Under the pieces are notes generated by a model that saw nothing but the letters and a program-made list of their open reading frames with translations, searched no databases and was not told where the DNA came from. Below, in pieces: positions 58,512 through 64,000 of a stretch of DNA of 64,000 bases. The position numbers and the translations under genes are program-made. How positions within the stretch are numbered: the first letter of the stretch is position 1; the number at the start of each line of letters is the position of its first letter. Location of the stretch: the NCBI GenBank assembly GCA_013180625.2, contig SNVD02002508.1, forward strand, positions 62,001 through 126,000, in the 5' to 3' direction. This stretch comes from Boswellia sacra. Lineage: Eukaryota > Streptophyta > Magnoliopsida > Sapindales > Burseraceae.

Positions 58512-61500
58512 TCAATTATCAACCCAAACACCCTCGCAATTATCATGAACGTAGTTGATATCATCATCATCAACTGTATCAAATGATTCAATATTAGGTA
58601 AAACATTTATGAATGGATGATGATCAACCAAACTAGGTATTTGGTCATGAATTCTATCGATTTTGTATGATTTATCATTGGTAAATTGTACCACTATCCA
58701 TCTGCCATCACTTGGGTCTATTACATAAAACACTTGTTTTGCTTGTGCAGCAAGGATGAAGGGATCTAACTTGTGGCCAATATGATTAAGATCCACCAAT
58801 GTCACACCAAGGTCATCCACTCTCACACCCCCGTTGCTGTCCACCCAATCGCACTTAAAAATTGGCATAGTTAGTATATGATAATCAAGAACCTAAATCT
58901 CTTTTATAACTCCATAGAAAAGCAAGTCTCCCGTAATTGGGTTTTTGTCTTTTGAACTTGCAACCTGTATTGTTGTTGCCTTGATACTAACTCCACTATT
59001 TTGATGGACTTTATCATCTTCGTGATCTCTTGTATGGAAGTGGCAGTTGTTGATGATATAGCCTGAATATCTTGTGACATATGAATGAGGCCCTGAAGCT
59101 AACCATTTCAACGTAGAAGACACAGGCTCATCATTATTTATTAAATTCGAAACCTAGTAAGAAATAACATATTATGTTAAATGAAATGTTAATATGTTAA
59201 TGAAGCTATATATATAAGGTAATGCAAATAAAGAAACAGTTTACCTTATCTTTAAACCATTGGATAAAGCTACGATTGTGTTGGGTTTGCAAACACTTAG
59301 CATTTTTTGCTTGCCTTGGGAAACGATTCTTTAACACTTGCATATGCTCTCTATGTTGCCAAAACAGAAGAGATAAATTATAATTAGTGATAAATTGAAG
59401 ATAACAGAAAGCACAACATTGGAACAAAGTAAGAGGGAGAGAGAGAGAGAGAGAGACTTACTCAATGTAAGGTTGCACTTCCTCCGTGTTTTCCAACACA
59501 TATAGATGAGCTTGCTCCCAATATTCAGCAGTGATGGAGATCACTCTACCCCCAACCAGGGGACTATCAACTTCATCTAGATTAATATCATTTAAATACT
59601 TCCCGCTAAATTCAATCGCTTCTGTTGCAATATAACACTTTGCAATACAATCTTCAAGATGATTTCTATTTCGGACAAACCCTTTTAGAATTTTCATGAA
59701 GCATTCAAAACGGTACATCCATCTTAAATAAACTGGACCACACAACCTAACTTCTCTAACCAAATGAACCATTAGATGCACTATTATGTCAAAAAAAGAA
59801 GGTGGGAAGTATTTTTCAAGCAAGCACAAGGTAACCACTAGATCACTTTCTATTTGGTTTAATTTAGGCACATCAACAACTTTGGTGCAAATATCATTAA
59901 AGAACATACAAAACCTTGTAATAGCACATCAAACATGCTTAGGCAAAATTGCTCTAATGGCCAAGGGTTAAAGTTGTTGCATAAGGGCGTGACAATCATG
60001 GGACTTCAGACCAACAAGCTTTAAATCATCCAATGACACTAGATTCTTAAAGTTTGAACAATATCTGAATGGGACTCGAAGGTCATACAAAGTTTGGCAA
60101 AAAATTTGTTTCTCTTTCTTACTTAAGGAGTAGCAAGGAGGAGGCAAGTACGCTCGGTTGTTTACAACCTTCGGTTGTAACTCCTTCCTTAAACCCATAT
60201 GCACAAGATCCATTCTAGTGTTTAGACTATCTTTTGTTTTCCCAGGAATGTTTAACAATGTGCCATAAATGCTCTCACATACATTCTTTTCAATGTGTAT
60301 CACATCTAGATTGTGACGAACATATAAATGTTTCCAATATGGGAGAGTAAAGAAAAGGGATCTTTTCTTCCAGCACACATTTTCATTGAGTTCAATCTTT
60401 TTTCTTTTTTATCCCTTTTCTTCCCCCAAGTGTGCTCTACCCTATCTTGTTTTTGTAGTATTTGCTCTCCCGTTAGTGGTCTTGGGGCAAGATCAAATTC
60501 TTGATGCCCATTGAAAGCCTTTTTCAATTTTCTAAATGGATGGTTTTTTGGGAGAAATCGCCTATGACCCATGTACACATTTTTCTTCCCATGTTTTAAT
60601 CTACATGATGATGTTCCTTCCTCACATATTAGACAAGCATAATAACCTTTTACAGAGTAACCAGAGAGATTGCCATAAGCAGGAAAGTCATTAATTGTCC
60701 ATAACAATACTGCTCGAAGGTTAAACATTTCTTGCTTATAGGCATCATACACTTGAACACCTTCTTCCCAAAGCATGTTCAAGTCATCAATTAAAGGAGC
60801 CAAATAAACATCAATGTCATTCCTGGTTGTCGCAGACCCGATATCAAAAGAGACAACATCATGAATCGCTTTTGCATACATAACCATGGAGGAATATTAT
60901 ACGTAACCATTACCACAGGCCAACAACTATAAGCACTACTTAGGCTACTATATGGATTAAACCCATCAGCTGATATAGCTAATCGGAGATTTCCACGTTC
61001 AGCACTAAAATCAGGCCACATACGGTCAACCAGTTTCCAAGCAGGGGTGTCTGCTGGGTGTCTAAGTTTACCATCATTAACTCTACCCTTGGCATGCCAT
61101 GTAAGATTTTGGGCAATTTCAGAAGATTGAAATAGCCTCCTAAATCTTGGAATGGGAGGAAAATACCACATAACTTTTGCTGGAATGCCTTTCTTAAGTT
61201 TAGATGGTTTACGTGCCACTTTCCATCTCGACAAGCCACATGTAGGACAACTTAATTCGGATGCATACTCTTTTCTATATAAAATGCAATCATTAAGGCA
61301 TGCATGTATTTTTTTGTAAGACAAACCTAAAGAAACCATGGTTTTCTTAGCTTCGTACATGGATATAGGCATCTTATTATTGGGTGGTAACATATCAGAC
61401 AGAAGGTCAAGTAACTCAAAGAAACTTTTGTCAGACCAACCATATTTTCCTTTAATGTTGTATAGTTTCATTAAGGCAGAAAGTTTTGTGTGTGATGTGC

Positions 61501-61795
61501 ATCCTGGGTATAAGGGCTTCTCAGCATCTTCAAGTAACTTATCAAAACATTTAAGGTCATCCTCATTATACTTCAATGCATCATTGACCATATCAAATGT
61601 AGCATATGGATGATTGTTTTCAGAACATTCAGCAAATGATGAGTTTACGATTTTGGGTGGATTAACCGAAGTTGGCTCCCCATGCCAAATCCAAGTTTCG
61701 TACCTAGTGTCAAACCCTTTCCTAAATAAATGGGTTCTAATTTCCTCTCGGGTGTGGAAGGCAAAACATTGAAAGGATTTGCAAGGGCATTTCAT
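58512..61795 (-). CDS. TNP2-type CACTA transposase (Transposase_21, DUF4218, DUF4216), multi-exon or broken
   Basis: The start at 61795 (MKCPCKSFQCFAFHTREEIRTHLFRKGF … WIWHGE) is the N-terminal zinc-finger region. The frame to 60791 has CPTCGLSRWK, AKVMWYFPPIPRFRRLFQSSE, RHPADTPAWK and LAISADGFNPYSSLSSAYSCWPVV, the Transposase_21 core. It continues at 60306-60887 (NDIDVYLAPLIDDLNMLWEEGVQVYD, LLWTINDFPAYGNLSGYSVKGYYACLIC, MGHRRFLPKNHPFRK) after a one-frame change. DUF4218 is at 59458-60378 (DVIHIEKNVCESIYGTLLNI, VPKLNQIESDLVVTLCLLEKYFPPSFFD). DUF4216 is at 58512-59123 (FKCDWVDSNGGVRVDDLGVTLVDLNHIGHKLDPF). It cuts and pastes the element. Frames change where introns are expected, plus at least two probable frameshifts (about 60850 and 60350). 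Confidence 0.88.
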
Positions 61796-64000
61796 GAGGT
61801 TTGAGTTGTTGCAATGTGTAGTTACAAACTACAAGAAGTTATCCACCCCATCCGAATACTCCCTAGACAATCTATCTTTCCAAATCTAAGATTTATCCAT
61901 CAAGTGAAATAAAGGAAAAACCTGTCCATATAAGATTCGCTTTAGTAGTCTTATACAACGTTCAAGTTAATATTTAATTGGAGGATTTAGCTTTAAATAT
62001 TTGAATAGGTTATTTATTATCTTCTAAGTATGTGGCGTTGTTTACACCTCAGTACAGACTAGTATAGTGCCTATTCAGGTTCACCACTAGAATATATGTC
62101 GAGGTTTCCAACCAATATACTTTGGAAGAATAACCTGAATGTTTTTCCCTATTTTTTGCAAACGTGCAATATGTACTTGGTCTAATTTCTATAAAAGGTA
62201 CTAAAAGTTAACATTTAATAAGAGGATTTAGCTTTAAAATATGTAAAAAATTTGATATTAATTATTATGAAACAATCAAGTGACAAATAGTAGACAAGCA
62301 TCACAATAAAGCATGCATGTAGATAGTCCATGTATATGAAAATGGGTCACCATTGTTGTGAAATGACATATTCATGTACACAGTGTTGCCATTTCATTCA
62401 ACATGACATAAAGTCAGGAATAAACTAAAAAAGCAATCATAATATATAACATAGAATCAACCAATCAAACAAAATTCAAACATAAAATCATATATAAACA
62501 TCAAAGATAGGTGCAGTTTATTAAGAGTTTTAAAATGGTTTGCATTGAACATAAAGCAAGAAACATGGATGGTAATCACCTGGGTGGAAGTGAGCAAACC
62601 CTAAACTTCAATGAGATGAAATCTTTGAAATATGTCAATTGATTTGAAATATCAAATCAAACAGATGTGGGATTTAAGCGCTGCTTTTAACTTGTAAGAA
62701 AGAAAAATATATAAACCTACATATATAACATCTAAAGAAATAGTTTTACATACATACATACATATAATCCATGAAATAATTGACAACAAATTCTTCCTCA
62801 GCAATTCAATTATTAAAAATATATTATTTCTACAAAAGTATCTCCTATAATCGGTTTAAAGTTAAATAATTTCTATCAAGTGCTATATAGAAAACAATTA
62901 ATCATCTTAATAATTTTGCGTTTCTTCAAAAAATTCAATGTACCTCAAATTGATGCCCAATGTCAACCAATTGCAAGCTGTAATTACATGTAGAATGAAA
63001 TTTAATCAATTTAGAATTAATATATAGAGAGTGAAAATGGACTATAGAAAAAGAAATTTGAAACAAAAATTGTAATGGCTGATCTTGAAGTGAAATCCTA
63101 TTGTGATGAACAAATTCTGCCACATGCAGTTAGTGTTACAACTGTAATAACTACAATTCAATTGTGCAAGTTCTATAGTGTGTTAAAGAGTTTTCAGAAC
63201 TTCAGGATTAGAAGTCTCTGCCATGCAGTATAACATTTAGATAATCATCACTCATTTCGTTTAAAGCATGCATGATTCTTTGAGAGTTGAATATTACCTG
63301 CCCTTAACACTTCTACTATCTAGAAGATTAATAGTTGTAACCTGAAATAAAATAAGAAGCTAAGAAAACAGAGGAAAAGATGAACACTGTTGCAACCAAG
63401 CTAAAGAAGAAACTAATTTCTAATCGCACATCAACATTGATTTGTTATCTCACTGGTTGTTAAGCTGATACATATAAAATATTTTATGATGTAGTTCACT
63501 ATGAAATTAAATGCTATAAGAGTAGTGGTATTAAATGCTATAAGTTTACATCAATGATAGACCTGATCTATTATGTATTAGTTCATCCATCTTATCATGT
63601 TCATCCTTAATATTCATATCTTTAGAAACTACTATTTCCCCAGTATAAAGTTTGAGTTACCACTAGAACCAAAATCAGGTTCTTTGCCATGATGAACCAA
63701 CCTTAGTTAAGATATTGCTACCTTTGATGAGATAGTGAAATGTCACGTTTTTTACAGATGAGTTTCAATTGCAACCAAGGGTTAAAAAATGCATTCTGAT
63801 AGTCTCAACATGGACAATAAACCAAACTCAATTATTCCTATCTATACAATTACTTGTTGCATCCATAAACACTTAGTACCATCAATATACTCTTTGCAAA
63901 GTCTATTTATAAATGACATCCAATTTCTATCCATTATTTACCCCCTGAAAATAAGCAATTGATCCTAATTTTAAGTAAATTCATATGTTAATGACAAGAA
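61796..64000. other. Upstream of the CACTA transposase, no gene recognised
   Basis: About 2.2 kb of AT-rich DNA (72 % or so by impression) with no convincing frame on either strand, no subterminal-type repeats like those at 50066-50640, and no CACTA end. It probably contains the transposase promoter and 5' untranslated region. A short (CATA)n stretch lies at 62748-62765. Confidence 0.4.

Larger units (their letters stand above)
50049..64000 (-). mobile_element. CACTA (En/Spm) DNA transposon, right end outside the window
   Basis: The left terminus is CACTACAACAAAAAAGG at 50049. All coding runs on the minus strand, from TNP2 transposase (start 61795) to the Ulp1-type protease (end about 55154), then a captured RPT6 fragment. 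No matching inverted terminus (…TTGTAGTG) was seen up to 64000, so the element is larger than 11.8 kb and probably runs off the edge; the true end of the element within or beyond 61800-64000 is not certain. Confidence 0.8.

Noticed and set aside
62935..63123. 62-aa minus-strand frame near the right edge
   Set aside because: No recognisable motif, AT-rich composition, chance length.
61796..64000. Right terminus of the CACTA element
   Set aside because: GAGTAGTGG near 63517 resembles ...TAGTG but lacks the TTTTGTTG context and neighbouring subterminal repeats.

Overview
This is eukaryotic, plant (almost certainly eudicot) DNA: AT-rich, with plant-lineage Ty3/gypsy elements (Athila- and Tat-like), Ty1/copia elements primed by initiator tRNA-Met, and a CACTA (En/Spm) DNA transposon. 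I found no intact resident host gene. The only host-derived coding sequences lie inside transposons: two copies of a cytokinin-activating LOG-type gene in two Athila-like elements, and an intron-containing piece of a 26S proteasome ATPase (RPT6-like) in the CACTA element.

Layout: (i) 1-8561, minus strand: Athila-like element A (5' LTR 7050-8561, PBS, gag, protease, RT, RNase H, integrase), followed by a 182-aa Cys-rich ORF ('ORFX') and a LOG gene that runs off the left edge. (ii) 8562-~9300: the 3' untranslated end of another Athila in the same orientation, sharing the LTR with A. (iii) ~9300-12744, minus: gag, PBS and 5' LTR of a Tat-like element (Y). (iv) 12745-17800, continuing at 42585-47735, plus: the 3' half of Tat-like element X1, with an antisense plant-mobile-domain (PMD) ORF, tandem arrays and a 3' LTR that is itself split by a solo LTR (Z, 44810-46693). 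(v) 17801-42579, plus: a copia element inserted in X1 (target duplication CCCAG). Its 5' LTR is split by a minus-strand copia (18063-25437, TAAAT) and its gag by Athila-like element B (28220-40996, TATAC). (vi) 47736-50048: integrase and 3' part of an older Tat element X2. (vii) 50049 to the right edge, minus: CACTA element with subterminal repeats, an RPT6 gene fragment, an Ulp1-type protease, a Transposase_24-like gene and a TNP2 transposase (Transposase_21, DUF4218, DUF4216).

The relative order of insertion can be read from interruptions and target duplications: X2, then X1 into X2, then Y, Z and copia(+) into X1, then copia(-) and Athila B into copia(+). The coding regions of the retroelements are mostly broken.

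The most unusual content is the pair ORFX + LOG between integrase and the 3' LTR of both Athila-like elements, where other Athila members carry an env-like ORF. LOG is intronless here, keeps the family motifs and the catalytic Arg and Glu, and the two copies agree at about 76 of 107 residues by eye. This suggests an old, retained cargo rather than a chance capture. In element B the LOG ORF is preceded by four 67-bp repeats that each contain a CACGTG G-box.

Assembly caution: the 3' LTR of Athila B contains two copies of a 38-bp palindrome made of back-to-back Tn5 mosaic ends (the Nextera mate-pair junction adapter), each replacing genuine LTR sequence. These are artefacts, not biology.
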